Of a stretch of DNA of 64,000 nt, positions 26,046-34,105 are shown one piece after another. The translations under genes and the position numbers were made by a program. Numbering within the stretch: position 1 is the stretch's first letter; each line of letters opens with the position of its first letter. Below the pieces are notes generated by a model. It was not told the origin of the DNA, made no database searches, and was given only the letters and a program-made list of their open reading frames with translations. The DNA lies in assembly GCF_023630175.1 (NCBI RefSeq), contig NZ_JALLIN010000004.1, forward strand, positions 146,225 through 210,224, written 5' to 3'. Origin of the DNA: Streptomyces cellostaticus. GTDB taxonomy: Bacteria > Actinomycetota > Actinomycetes > Streptomycetales > Streptomycetaceae.

Positions 26046-26290
26046 ATCGGACAACATTCGCCCGACTACGACGCGGACGGTCTCGGCTCGCTCCACCCGA
26101 GGCACAGGGGTGGGCGGTCGAGGGCGTTCTCGCTGCCGGAGCGCCGGGAGATCAAGAGGATCCCCGAGTCCGGGCCGGTCGAGCACGGCCTGCCGCTCTC
26201 GACCTGGAGTCCGGCCGGGCCGGCGGACTCCCTGGTCGCCGAGGGGGTGGCCGACGGCATCAGCCAGGAGGGCCGTGCGCCCGACTCCAC
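26046..26290 (+). pseudogene. IS630-family transposase fragment
   Basis: A plus-strand frame from about 26046 encodes LGSLHPRHRGGR, then LPERREIKRIPESGPVEHGL and LSTWSPAGPADSLVAEG. This is the N-terminal helix-turn-helix region of streptomycete IS630-type transposases (family pattern RYRGGRP, EHGLPFSTWSL-KLADFLVAEGV). It has no start codon and no DDE catalytic domain, and several family residues are substituted. It fills most of the gene-free gap after the two-component system. Identification is by eye; terminal inverted repeats were not found. Confidence 0.62.
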
Positions 26291-26372
26291 GGGGAGGGCG
26301 AACCGGGTGTCCGTGCGACCGGCCCCGCCGGGGTCGACTCACCCGCGTCCGGTGCGCGGGCGCGTCCGGCGT

Positions 26373-27179
26373 TCAGGCCGCGGCACGCAGGACGTACGCC
26401 GTCATCGGGGCGCTGACCGGACCCGGGCCCAGACGGGCCGTCATCTCATCGATGACGGTGGCCCGGACGGCGGGTCCGCCGCCGCGCTCCTCAACGGCCG
26501 TGCGCACCGGTGTCCCGGTGAGGTACCCGGTGGCAAGGTCGGCGGTCGACGCGGCCCGCCCCTGAAGCGTCAGCTCCCGCACGTCCTCGACGGCGAACCC
26601 GGCGGCCGCCAGATCGGCGGCCACGACAGCGGGGTCGGCATAGCCGTGCGGAACCGTCCGGAAGAACTGCGGCGGGTCGACCGGGAAGGCCCGCTCCAAC
26701 CCGGCCTGCAGCGCGACTTCGAAGGCGTGCGTCCCGAGCGGGCCCCAGGTGTTGAACAGGAACCGGCCGCCCGGGGCCAGCACCCGGCGGACCTCGGTGA
26801 AGGCCTCGATGCGGTGGGGAAAGAACATCACACCGAACTGGCAGACCACCAGGTCGAAGCCGCCGGCCGGGAACGGCAGCCGCTGCGCGTCGGCCTGCCG
26901 CCACACCGCGCCAGGGGCCCGGGTCGACCCGAAAGCGACCATGGCCTCGTTCACGTCGGTGGCGGTCACCTCGGCCGAGGGTGCCACTGCGAGCAGGGCC
27001 GATGTCAACACGCCGGTTCCCGCTGCGAGTTCGAGGATGCGCCGAGGGTGGAGTGCCGCCGCCCGGGCAGTCAGGTCCTCGGCGAAGGGCCGGAAGACCA
27101 CCGGCACGAGGTACCGCTCATAGGCCACCGGCATGGATTCGGACCATCGCCGGTCGGCAGTGCTTCCCGTCACCCTCAT
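26373..27179 (-). CDS. Class I SAM-dependent methyltransferase
   Basis: A methyltransferase of about 268 residues, UbiE/COQ5-like. Motif I is ILELAAGTGVLTSAL, then an acidic residue in TATDVNEAMV, then motif II FDLVVCQFGVMFFPH, and post-motif VRRVLAPGGRFLF. The substrate is unknown. The ATG at 27179 has no ribosome site. A GTG two codons later (27173) is preceded by TACCGT at 7 nt and may be the true leaderless start. It sits between an IS630 relic and the SirB1-like gene, so it may be accessory. Confidence 0.85.
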   Translation of the reverse strand: MRVTGSTADRRWSESMPVAYERYLVPVVFRPFAEDLTARAAALHPRRILELAAGTGVLTSALLAVAPSAEVTATDVNEAMVAFGSTRAPGAVWRQADAQRLPFPAGGFDLVVCQFGVMFFPHRIEAFTEVRRVLAPGGRFLFNTWGPLGTHAFEVALQAGLERAFPVDPPQFFRTVPHGYADPAVVAADLAAAGFAVEDVRELTLQGRAASTADLATGYLTGTPVRTAVEERGGGPAVRATVIDEMTARLGPGPVSAPMTAYVLRAAA

Positions 27180-27283
27180 GACGGTAGCGCCGCGTCGGGA
27201 GATGACTTCCCCGCCGCGCCGCCATGCACCCGGAGCTGGACCCACCTGACCGAGCGGCAGGGCGAACGTTCCCCGGCACGAGG

Positions 27284-28150
27284 CTAGTTGAGCATCGCCC
27301 GGGCCGTCCGCGCCTGGCGGCGCACCCGGTCGGCGGCCGGTTCGTCGACCACCTCGATCAGGTGCGCGTAGGCGTCCAGCTCCGTGGCGCCCTCCTCGAA
27401 CTCACCTCGCTGCACCAGTAGGTGACCGCGTTCGTAGCGCAGCTTCGCCGGATGCGCGGGCAGCAGCAGGCTCAGCTCCACGGCCCACAGCGCGACGTCC
27501 GAGCGCTCGGGGCGCGCGGCGGCCCACGCCCGGACGTTGTTGAGGATGCGCTGCACGACCTCCAGAGGTGTCGCGGGCTCCAGCATCGACGGCTGCAACG
27601 GTGATCCGGTGGCCCCGGCGACGAGCAGCTCGGCGTCCGCGCCGGCCAGCACCCGGCCGCCGTCGAACGGATCGGCCAGCACCTGCTCCGGCGCCGCCCC
27701 GAACCCGACCACGAAGTGCCCCGGCAGCGCGACCCCGTACACCGGGGCCCCCGCCCGCCGGGCGACCTCCAGCCACACCACCGACAGCAGGATCGGCAGC
27801 CCGCGCCGCCGCCGCAGCACCTCGTGCAGCAGCGAGGACTCCAGCCGCTGGTAGTCGGCGGGGACGCCGTGGAACGCCTCGTCCCCGCCCAGGAGCCGGC
27901 GCACCGCCTCCGCCCACGCCCGCGGCCCGCCCGGCCGGTACGGCAGCCGTCCGGCCAGCCCGTCCAGTTCGAGCTGGGCGGCGTCGATGCCGTCCTCGTC
28001 CAGCGAGCCGTCCGCCTCCGCGCCGATCAGCAGGCACAGCGCCGACAGGTCCGGCCGCTCGGACCTGGCCTCGGCGCCGAACCGCCGCCGCAGCTCCGCG
28101 GACCGCTCCGGCGGAGGCGGGTACGGGGGCGGGAGTCGAGGGTGCCGCAT
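27284..28150 (-). CDS. SirB1-family transglutaminase-like/TPR protein
   Basis: The 288-residue protein has a transglutaminase-like N-terminal domain with RRRGLPILLSVVWLEVARRAG and the GVALPGHFVVGF motif (His of the pseudo-catalytic site). A C-terminal helical repeat (LLLPAHPAKLRYERGHLLVQRGEFEEGATELDAYAHL) is TPR-like. This is the SirB1/DUF-type architecture; biochemical role is unknown. It is followed by the methyltransferase on the same strand. The start at 28150 gives the Pro-rich N-terminus. Confidence 0.85.
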   Translation of the reverse strand: MRHPRLPPPYPPPPERSAELRRRFGAEARSERPDLSALCLLIGAEADGSLDEDGIDAAQLELDGLAGRLPYRPGGPRAWAEAVRRLLGGDEAFHGVPADYQRLESSLLHEVLRRRRGLPILLSVVWLEVARRAGAPVYGVALPGHFVVGFGAAPEQVLADPFDGGRVLAGADAELLVAGATGSPLQPSMLEPATPLEVVQRILNNVRAWAAARPERSDVALWAVELSLLLPAHPAKLRYERGHLLVQRGEFEEGATELDAYAHLIEVVDEPAADRVRRQARTARAMLN

Positions 28151-28179
28151 GTCTGGGTCATGCCCTCCCACGGCGATCG

Positions 28180-29196
28180 CTACGACCCTCCGGTGCCACC
28201 GGTGTCCGGCCGGCGGTAGTGGTGGTACGCGTGGTGGGGTGCGAGGCCCAGCCGGGCGTACAGGCCCCGGGCCCCCTCGTTGGCGGTCTCCACCTGCAGC
28301 CAGGCCGCCGAGGCGCCCTCGTCCAGGGCCCGCCGGGCCAGCGCCGCCATCACCTCGGTGGCGAGACCCCGGCGGCGGCGCGCGGGATCGACCTCCACGG
28401 CGGCGAACCCGGCCCAGCGCCCGTCCACCACGCACCGCCCGATCGCCGCCGGAGCCTCACCGGCGGCACCGGGCACGGTCGCGAACCACACCGAGGGGCC
28501 ACCGGCGAGCACCCGCAGGGCCACCTCGCCCACCCCCTCGCGCCGGTACCGGGCGAGCCACGCCTCGTCCACCTCCCGGGACAGCACCACCCCGGCGCCC
28601 TCGGCGGTGTCCGCGACCGGCGCCAGCGCCCCGGTCCACAGCCCGGAGGACACCTCGCGCACCCAGCCGCGCCGCTCCAGCTCCGCGCACAGCACCTCCT
28701 GGGTGCCCTCGGCGCCGGTCGCGGTCTGCACGTAGGCGGGCAGGCCCCGCTCGCCGTACCAGCGCCGTACGGCCTCCAGGGCGGCGTCGAGACCGAGTCC
28801 CGGGTCACCGAGCGGCAGTACGCTGTTGGCGCGCCGGGTGAACCCTCCGGCCGCGCGCAGCTCCCACTCGCCGAGCCGCTCGCTCTCCACCGGCCGCCAC
28901 GCCCGGGCGGCGACCCGGGCCAGCTCCGCGTAGGTGGCGGCCGGCCCCCGGCGGCGGGCCGGCGCTGCCGGGATCACCTTCCCCGCGACCAGCGCGGACT
29001 CCGCGATCCGGACACTCCGGCCGTCCCGCGATGTGATCATGAGCACGCCGTCGTCCCATGATGTGAGAACGCCGACCGTGTCGGTGAACTTCTCCGGCCC
29101 GGTCCCGGGCTCGCCGAGGCGTCGTATCGAGACGCGTTTTCCCACGTCAGCGGCGGTGATGCGGACCGTGAGGCGTCCGTGCGCCGAGATTTCCAC
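28180..29196 (-). CDS. GNAT-family N-acetyltransferase with N-terminal Tudor-like domain
   Basis: A 338-residue protein. Residues 1-70 form a small beta-rich domain (GKRVSIRRLGEP / GVLTSWDDGVLMITSRDGRSVRI). The C-terminal GNAT fold has the acetyl-CoA loop VEVDPARRRRGLATEVMAAL and the closing GLYARLGLAPHHAYHHYR. The same architecture is found next to ferredoxin genes in other actinobacteria as I remember them. The GTG start at 29196 has AGGAGGGG upstream. It is divergent from the ferredoxin gene, sharing a 140-nt promoter region. The acceptor substrate is unknown. Confidence 0.88.
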   Translation of the reverse strand: MEISAHGRLTVRITAADVGKRVSIRRLGEPGTGPEKFTDTVGVLTSWDDGVLMITSRDGRSVRIAESALVAGKVIPAAPARRRGPAATYAELARVAARAWRPVESERLGEWELRAAGGFTRRANSVLPLGDPGLGLDAALEAVRRWYGERGLPAYVQTATGAEGTQEVLCAELERRGWVREVSSGLWTGALAPVADTAEGAGVVLSREVDEAWLARYRREGVGEVALRVLAGGPSVWFATVPGAAGEAPAAIGRCVVDGRWAGFAAVEVDPARRRRGLATEVMAALARRALDEGASAAWLQVETANEGARGLYARLGLAPHHAYHHYRRPDTGGTGGS

Positions 29197-29336
29197 TGGT
29201 CAGTTCACCCCTCCTGTTCGGATCTTGCCCCAGAACGGAGATACTAGGGGCGGGCATCGACGACGCCGCGCTCCCGCGCGCCAGGCGGCGGAGCCTACGG
29301 AGGCCCGCCAGCGCCCTATCGAGGAGGAACGACAGC

Positions 29337-29654
29337 GTGACCTACGTCATCGCGCAGCCTTGTGTCGACGTGAAGGACAAGGCGTGCATCGAGGAGTGCC
29401 CGGTCGACTGCATCTACGAGGGCCAGCGGTCCTTGTACATCCACCCGGACGAATGCGTCGACTGTGGTGCCTGTGAGCCGGTCTGCCCGGTCGAGGCGAT
29501 CTTCTACGAGGACGACACTCCGGAGGAGTGGAAGGACTACTACAAGGCGAACGTCGAGTTCTTCGACGAGCTGGGCTCCCCCGGCGGGGCCAGCAAGCTG
29601 GGCCTGATCGAGCGGGACCACCCCTTCATCGCCGCGCTGCCGCCGCAGGCCTAG
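29337..29654 (+). CDS. fdxA: Ferredoxin, 7Fe (3Fe-4S/4Fe-4S) type
   Basis: A 105-residue electron carrier. The N-terminal cluster motif is CVDVKDKACIEECPVDC, and the second is CVDCGACEPVCP. A C-terminal extension with LGLIERDHPFI follows; this is the pattern of actinobacterial FdxA/FdxC. The GTG start is preceded by GAGGAGG. In mycobacteria fdxC likewise precedes a dapC-like aminotransferase gene. A stem-loop follows the stop. Confidence 0.95.
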   Translation: MTYVIAQPCVDVKDKACIEECPVDCIYEGQRSLYIHPDECVDCGACEPVCPVEAIFYEDDTPEEWKDYYKANVEFFDELGSPGGASKLGLIERDHPFIAALPPQA

Positions 29655-29661
29655 GGTCCGT

Positions 29662-29697
29662 CGTTCGGGTCGGGCCGGATCAGCCGTGACCCGAACG
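29662..29697 (+). terminator. Stem-loop after the ferredoxin gene
   Basis: 10-bp arms CGTTCGGGTC / GACCCGAACG with a 16-nt loop, starting 8 nt past the ferredoxin stop. The left part belongs to a 30-nt motif also found after the dapC stop. Confidence 0.6.
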
Positions 29698-29755
29698 AGC
29701 GGCCCTGGTCGCGCCGCCGGGCGCCGGCCCGGCGGCCCGCAGCGCGCCGCCCCGG

Positions 29756-29796
29756 TCCCGTACGGCCGATCGGCTCTCGATCGGCGCCGTACGGGA
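29756..29796 (+). promoter_or_regulatory. Long hairpin in the dapC 5' region
   Basis: TCCCGTACGGCCGATCG pairs with CGATCGGCGCCGTACGGGA (2-nt bulge) around a 5-nt loop. It ends 38 nt before the dapC GTG. It may be a second terminator for the ferredoxin gene or an attenuator-like leader element. Confidence 0.5.
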
Positions 29797-29834
29797 CCGT
29801 GGCGTTCGCCGAAGCAGAAAGTGAGCCAGCACCC

Positions 29835-30932
29835 GTGTCCGCAGTCTCCGACCGGCTTCCGACCTTCCCCTGGGACAAGCTGGAGCCGTACAAGAAGACG
29901 GCCGCGGCCCACCCCGGCGGCATCGTCGACCTGTCCGTCGGCACCCCGGTCGACCCGGTCCCCGAACTGATCCAGAAGGCGCTGGTCGGCGCCGCCGACT
30001 CGCCGGGCTACCCGACGGTCTGGGGCACCCCGGCGCTGCGCGACGCGATCACCGGCTGGCTGGAGCGCCGGCTGGGCGCCCGGGACGTGACCCACCGGCA
30101 CGTCCTGCCGATCGTCGGCTCCAAGGAACTGGTGGCCTGGCTCCCCACCCAGCTCGGCCTGGGCCCCGGTGACAGGGTCGCCCACCCGCGCCTGGCCTAC
30201 CCCACGTACGAGGTCGGTGCCCGCCTGGCCCGCGCCGAGTACGAGGTCTACGACGACCCGCGCGACCTGGACCCGGCGAACCTCCGGCTCCTGTGGCTCA
30301 ACTCCCCGTCGAACCCGACCGGCAGGGTCCTGTCCAAGGACGAGCTGACGGGCATCGTCGCCTGGGCCCGCGCCCACGGCGTGCTCCTCGTCTCCGACGA
30401 GTGCTACCTCGAACTGGGCTGGGAGGCCGACCCGGTCTCCGTCCTGCACCCGGATGTCAACGGCGGCTCCTACGACGGCATCGTGGCCGTCCACTCGCTC
30501 TCCAAGCGGTCCAACCTCGCCGGCTACCGCGCCGCCTTCCTGGCGGGCGATCCGGCCGTCCTGGGCCCGCTGCTGGAGATCCGCAAGCACGGCGGCATGA
30601 TGACCTCGGCGCCCACCCAGGCCGCGGTGGTGGCGGCCCTGGGCGACGACGAGCACGTCCGCGTCCAGCGCGAGCGCTACGCCGCCCGGCGCGCGCTGCT
30701 GCGCGACGCCCTGCTCGGCCACGGCTTCCGCATCGAGCACAGCGAGGCCAGCCTCTACCTGTGGGCCACCCGCGACGAGTCCTGCTGGGACACCGTCGCC
30801 CACCTGGCCGACCTGGGCATCCTGGTCGCGCCGGGCGACTTCTACGGCGAGGCCGGCGACCGTTTCGTGCGCGTCGCCCTGACCGCGACGGACGAGCGGG
30901 TCCGGGCCGCGGTGGAGCGCCTCGCCCCCTAG
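29835..30932 (+). CDS. dapC: Succinyldiaminopimelate aminotransferase DapC (bifunctional aminotransferase type)
   Basis: PLP enzyme of the succinylase branch of lysine/diaminopimelate synthesis; some actinobacterial members also use prephenate. The 365-residue protein has fold-type I features: GSKELVAWLP, substrate motif NSPSNPTGRVL, DECYLELGW, and the PLP Lys K224 in HSLSKRSNLAGYR. The GTG start at 29835 gives VSAVSDRLPTFPWDKL, the N-terminus I know for the streptomycete protein. dapE, the next step of the pathway, lies 2 kb downstream. Confidence 0.92.
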   Translation: MSAVSDRLPTFPWDKLEPYKKTAAAHPGGIVDLSVGTPVDPVPELIQKALVGAADSPGYPTVWGTPALRDAITGWLERRLGARDVTHRHVLPIVGSKELVAWLPTQLGLGPGDRVAHPRLAYPTYEVGARLARAEYEVYDDPRDLDPANLRLLWLNSPSNPTGRVLSKDELTGIVAWARAHGVLLVSDECYLELGWEADPVSVLHPDVNGGSYDGIVAVHSLSKRSNLAGYRAAFLAGDPAVLGPLLEIRKHGGMMTSAPTQAAVVAALGDDEHVRVQRERYAARRALLRDALLGHGFRIEHSEASLYLWATRDESCWDTVAHLADLGILVAPGDFYGEAGDRFVRVALTATDERVRAAVERLAP

Positions 30933-31033
30933 GGCCCCTCGTTCCGGACGGGCCGGATCGGGCGAAGGGCCCCGGGCCCGTCCCGACCGCCCTGACCGCC
31001 GGGCGGCACGCCCCGGCGGCCGCGGACACGCGA

Positions 31034-31064
31034 ACGGGGTCCGGGAAGCGCTCCCGGACCCCGT
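31034..31064. terminator. Bidirectional 13-bp perfect stem-loop
   Basis: ACGGGGTCCGGGA and TCCCGGACCCCGT flank a 5-nt loop between the convergent dapC and the secreted-protein gene. Confidence 0.75.
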
Positions 31065-31088
31065 CGGCCGTCTGCCGTGACGGCGGGC

Positions 31089-31556
31089 TCAGCCGCCGAG
31101 CGGGAGCTGGGCGGCCGGCAGGGACGACGTCGGCAGGGACGACGTCGGCAGCCCGCCCTGGCCCAGCGAGCCCGTGGGCAGCCCGCCCGCCGCGCCCAGG
31201 GCGGTGCGCCCGACGACACCGCCGGCCGTCCGGGCCGCGTCACCGGCCGCCTTCTTCGCCGCGGGCGCGGCCTTCTTCACGGCACCGGCGCCGGTCCTGG
31301 CCACCGACGGGGCCGCCTTCTTGGCCGCCTTGCCGCCCGTGTTGCCGGCGATACCGGTGACGTGCTGCGTCGCACCGTCGACGGTGCTGCCGACGCCGGC
31401 CGCGCCGTCCAGCGCGGTCAGGCCGCCCAGCTCCGGCGCGGCCGCCGGCAGGTTCGTGGCCGCGCCGGCAGAGCCGGCCGCACCGACCCCGGCGGCCGCT
31501 CCCGCTGCGACGAGCAGCGCGGCACGGGCGATCCGGCGGGTCAGGGGGAGGGACAT
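31089..31556 (-). CDS. Small secreted Ala/Gly-rich protein of unknown function
   Basis: A 155-residue protein. The N-terminus MSLPLTRRIARAALLVAAGA with a following AGSAGA-AT site is a typical Sec signal peptide. The mature part is low-complexity: an Ala/Gly segment, a KKAAP-rich basic stretch (AAKKAAPSVAR, VKKAAPAAKKAAG), and a C-terminal repeat LPTSSLPTSSLP. It has no recognised domain. The start at 31556 has GGAG upstream. Its promoter region contains a DnaA-box-like site. I recognise similar proteins in streptomycetes, where I believe they are annotated only generically. Confidence 0.75.
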   Translation of the reverse strand: MSLPLTRRIARAALLVAAGAAAGVGAAGSAGAATNLPAAAPELGGLTALDGAAGVGSTVDGATQHVTGIAGNTGGKAAKKAAPSVARTGAGAVKKAAPAAKKAAGDAARTAGGVVGRTALGAAGGLPTGSLGQGGLPTSSLPTSSLPAAQLPLGG

Positions 31557-31668
31557 GGTGCTCCATTCGACGGGAGGAACGGTGGTGTGTCCGGGCCCGG
31601 ACGCCGTGCTTACCGCTCGAAGCCGATGAAGGTTGCGGAAGCCGAAGGTAAAGAATGGGCAACGCATC

Positions 31669-31698
31669 GCATTATCTTCTGTGGATAAAAACGGGCAA
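31669..31698 (-). promoter_or_regulatory. Candidate promoter with embedded DnaA box
   Basis: On the minus strand, TTGCCC (31698-31693) and TAATGC (31674-31669) are 18 nt apart. Within the spacer lies TTATCCACA (31688-31680), a perfect match to the classical DnaA box. The region is AT-rich for this genome and faces the secreted-protein gene (start 31556). Confidence 0.45.
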
Positions 31699-31828
31699 AG
31701 GGAGTCCGCGGGGGGTCGCGGAGAATCGTTACGCCTCTTGATTCACAAGGGTGTCGACGCGATTTCCGCCCCCGGCCGCGACGACCTCCACCGAGCGGCC
31801 GCGCAACCCGGCCGGGGGATTCGCCGTA

Positions 31829-32827
31829 CTACTGTCCGGCCACGATCCGGACCGACCCGGCGGACTTCTCCGCACCGCCGGCACCGCCCGTGCCCACCCG
31901 GTGCCAGGTGCCGCCGCCGTCCCTCGCGGTCCACTCCCGGTCCGCGTAGAACACCCGCTGGATGTGCAGCGCCGAGGAGTTGGCCACCGCCCAGTGCGCC
32001 AACTGCCACCCCCGCTCACGCTCCCGCAGGCCCGCCGAGGCCGCGTTCCCCCGCGCTCCCTCGGACACCGGCACGGTCACCGTCCGCCCGCGCGCGGTCG
32101 CGGTCACGCTCGGCGAGGGCGACGGCGACGGCACCGGCGTACCGCCCACCACGGCGTTCGTCTCCCGCAGCGCGTCCCGGCCGAAGTCCCTCACCAGCGC
32201 CGCCCGCACCGCGTTCGGACCCGTCTGCGCGGTGGTGCGTTCCGGGCGCCCGGCGCAGGTCAGGGTGGCCGCCGTGTGGCCGGTCAGCGCGGCCGACAGC
32301 AACTCGGCGTCCGGCTCGTGCTTGGCGTACGCCTCCGGGTAGCCGCTGCGCTGCACCCGCTGCGCGGCCACCGTCAGCGGCAGGCCGATGTAGTCCGGAA
32401 CCTCGGCCAGGTGGGCGTAGAAGATGCCCGCCGAGTAGGCCGGATCCATGATCTGCCGCTCGGTGCCCCAGCCCTGTGAGGGGCGCTGCTGGAACAGGCC
32501 GAGGGAGTCCCGGTCGCCGTGCTCCAGGTTGCGCAGCCCCGACTCCTGGAGCGCGGTCGCCAGCGCGATCGTTATGGCCCGCTCCGGCATGTTCCGCCCG
32601 GTGCCCACGGCGGCGATCGTCGCCGCGTTCACCGCCTGCTCGGGCGTGAACTCGTAGGACGCGCCGTCCTTGCCGCCGCCGACCACCCGGCAGCCGCGCG
32701 CGCCCGGACCGCCGGTGACGTACTGCACCACGAGGTAGGCGGCGACGCCGCACAGGACCAACAGCGCGGCCCCGTAACGCAGGAGACGGCCGCGACGCTT
32801 GGGACGGGTGGGGTACGGCTCTGGCAC
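31829..32827 (-). CDS. Membrane-anchored lysozyme-like (transglycosylase-fold) protein
   Basis: A 332-residue protein. A short basic cytoplasmic part (VPEPYPTRPKRRGRLLRYG) is followed by one helix (AALLVLCGVAAYLVVQYV, about 20-40). The extracellular region contains IALATALQESGLRNLEHGD, DSLGLFQQRPSQGWGT and AYSAGIFYAHL, the pattern of lysozyme-like/SLT glycosidase domains with the Glu of QESGL as likely catalytic acid. A Ser/Pro/Thr linker and a small C-terminal domain follow. Such proteins are sometimes mislabelled as metal transporters. TACCTT lies 6 nt before the GTG at 32827 (leaderless type). Confidence 0.75.
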   Translation of the reverse strand: MPEPYPTRPKRRGRLLRYGAALLVLCGVAAYLVVQYVTGGPGARGCRVVGGGKDGASYEFTPEQAVNAATIAAVGTGRNMPERAITIALATALQESGLRNLEHGDRDSLGLFQQRPSQGWGTERQIMDPAYSAGIFYAHLAEVPDYIGLPLTVAAQRVQRSGYPEAYAKHEPDAELLSAALTGHTAATLTCAGRPERTTAQTGPNAVRAALVRDFGRDALRETNAVVGGTPVPSPSPSPSVTATARGRTVTVPVSEGARGNAASAGLRERERGWQLAHWAVANSSALHIQRVFYADREWTARDGGGTWHRVGTGGAGGAEKSAGSVRIVAGQ

Positions 32828-32862
32828 GCGTACAAGGTACTGGAGGGCCGCCCGCCCCGGGC

Positions 32863-32894
32863 GGCGGGTCCGCGCAGCGCGGCGCGGACCCGCC
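32863..32894. promoter_or_regulatory. 13-bp perfect inverted repeat in a divergent promoter
   Basis: GGCGGGTCCGCGC / GCGCGGACCCGCC with a 6-nt loop sits in the 94-bp gap between two divergent leaderless genes. Promoter boxes are TACCTT (32839-32834, minus) and TAGGGT (32909-32914, plus). Its position argues for an operator or cruciform rather than a terminator. Confidence 0.45.
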
Positions 32895-32921
32895 AACGCG
32901 CCATGGCCTAGGGTCGGGAGC

Positions 32922-34001
32922 ATGGCCGACACCTCGCTTGACCTCACGCTGGACGCCGCCGAGCTCACCGCCCGGCTCGTGGACTTCCCCTCCGAGAGCG
33001 GCACCGAGAAGCCCCTCGCGGACGCGATCGAGACCGCCCTGCGGGCCCTGCCGCACCTCACGGTCGACCGCCACGGCAACAACGTGATCGCCCGCACCGA
33101 CCTGGGCCGCGCGGAGCGGGTCGTGCTGGCCGGCCACATCGACACCGTGCCGATCGCCGGCAACGTGCCGTCCCGGCTGGACGAGGACGGCGTGCTGTGG
33201 GGCTGCGGCACCTGCGACATGAAGTCCGGTGTGGCGGTGCAGCTCCGCATCGCGGCGACGGTCCCCGCCCCCAACCGCGACCTGACCTTCGTCTTCTACG
33301 ACAACGAGGAGGTCGCCGCCGAGCTCAACGGCCTCCGGCACGTCGCCGAGGCCCACCCGGACTGGCTGCGCGGGGACTTCGCGGTCCTGCTGGAGCCCTC
33401 CGACGCCCAGGTCGAGGGCGGCTGCCAGGGCACGCTGCGCATGCTGCTGAGGACCCGGGGCGAGCGGGCGCACTCGGCGCGCGGCTGGATGGGCTCCAAC
33501 GCCGTCCACGCGGCGGCCCCGATCCTGGCCCGGCTCGCCTCCTACGAGCCCCGCCGGCCGGTCATCGACGGCCTGGAGTACCGCGAGGGACTGAACGCCG
33601 TCGGGATCTCCGGGGGAGTGGCGGGCAACGTCATCCCCGACGAGTGCGTGGTGACCGTCAACTTCCGCTACGCCCCCGACCGCACCGAGGAGGAGGCGGT
33701 CGCGCACGTCCGCGAGGTGTTCGCGGACTGCGGGGTGGAGGAGTTCGTCATCGACGACCACAGCCCCGGCGCGCTGCCCGGCCTCTCCCACCCGGCGGCG
33801 GCGGCCTTCATCGAGGCGGTGGGCGGCACCCCGCAGCCCAAGTACGGCTGGACGGACGTCTCCCGCTTCTCCTCCCTCGGTGTGCCCGCCGTCAACTACG
33901 GCCCCGGCAACCCGCACCTGGCGCACAAGCGGGACGAGCGGGTGGAAGTGGCCAAGATCCTCGCGGGCGAGGAGCGGCTGAGGTCCTGGCTCACCGCATA
34001 G
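32922..34001 (+). CDS. dapE: Succinyl-diaminopimelate desuccinylase
   Basis: Zinc peptidase-family enzyme that hydrolyses N-succinyl-LL-diaminopimelate in lysine and cell-wall synthesis. It has 359 residues. The M20 metal motifs are LAGHIDTVPIAG (His, Asp), GCGTCDMKSGVAV, and the catalytic YDNEEVAAELNGL. The C-terminal HLAHKRDE His completes the site. TAGGGT lies 7 nt before the ATG at 32922, indicating leaderless transcription. dapC is close by. Confidence 0.95.
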   Translation: MADTSLDLTLDAAELTARLVDFPSESGTEKPLADAIETALRALPHLTVDRHGNNVIARTDLGRAERVVLAGHIDTVPIAGNVPSRLDEDGVLWGCGTCDMKSGVAVQLRIAATVPAPNRDLTFVFYDNEEVAAELNGLRHVAEAHPDWLRGDFAVLLEPSDAQVEGGCQGTLRMLLRTRGERAHSARGWMGSNAVHAAAPILARLASYEPRRPVIDGLEYREGLNAVGISGGVAGNVIPDECVVTVNFRYAPDRTEEEAVAHVREVFADCGVEEFVIDDHSPGALPGLSHPAAAAFIEAVGGTPQPKYGWTDVSRFSSLGVPAVNYGPGNPHLAHKRDERVEVAKILAGEERLRSWLTA

Positions 34002-34105
34002 CGCAGGCCACCGGGCGCCGCACGCCCGACACGCTCACGTCCCCCGTCCGAAACCCGCGTGGATCTAGGCTGAGGCCGTACTACCCGCAAGCGGAGGGAG
34101 CGCAC

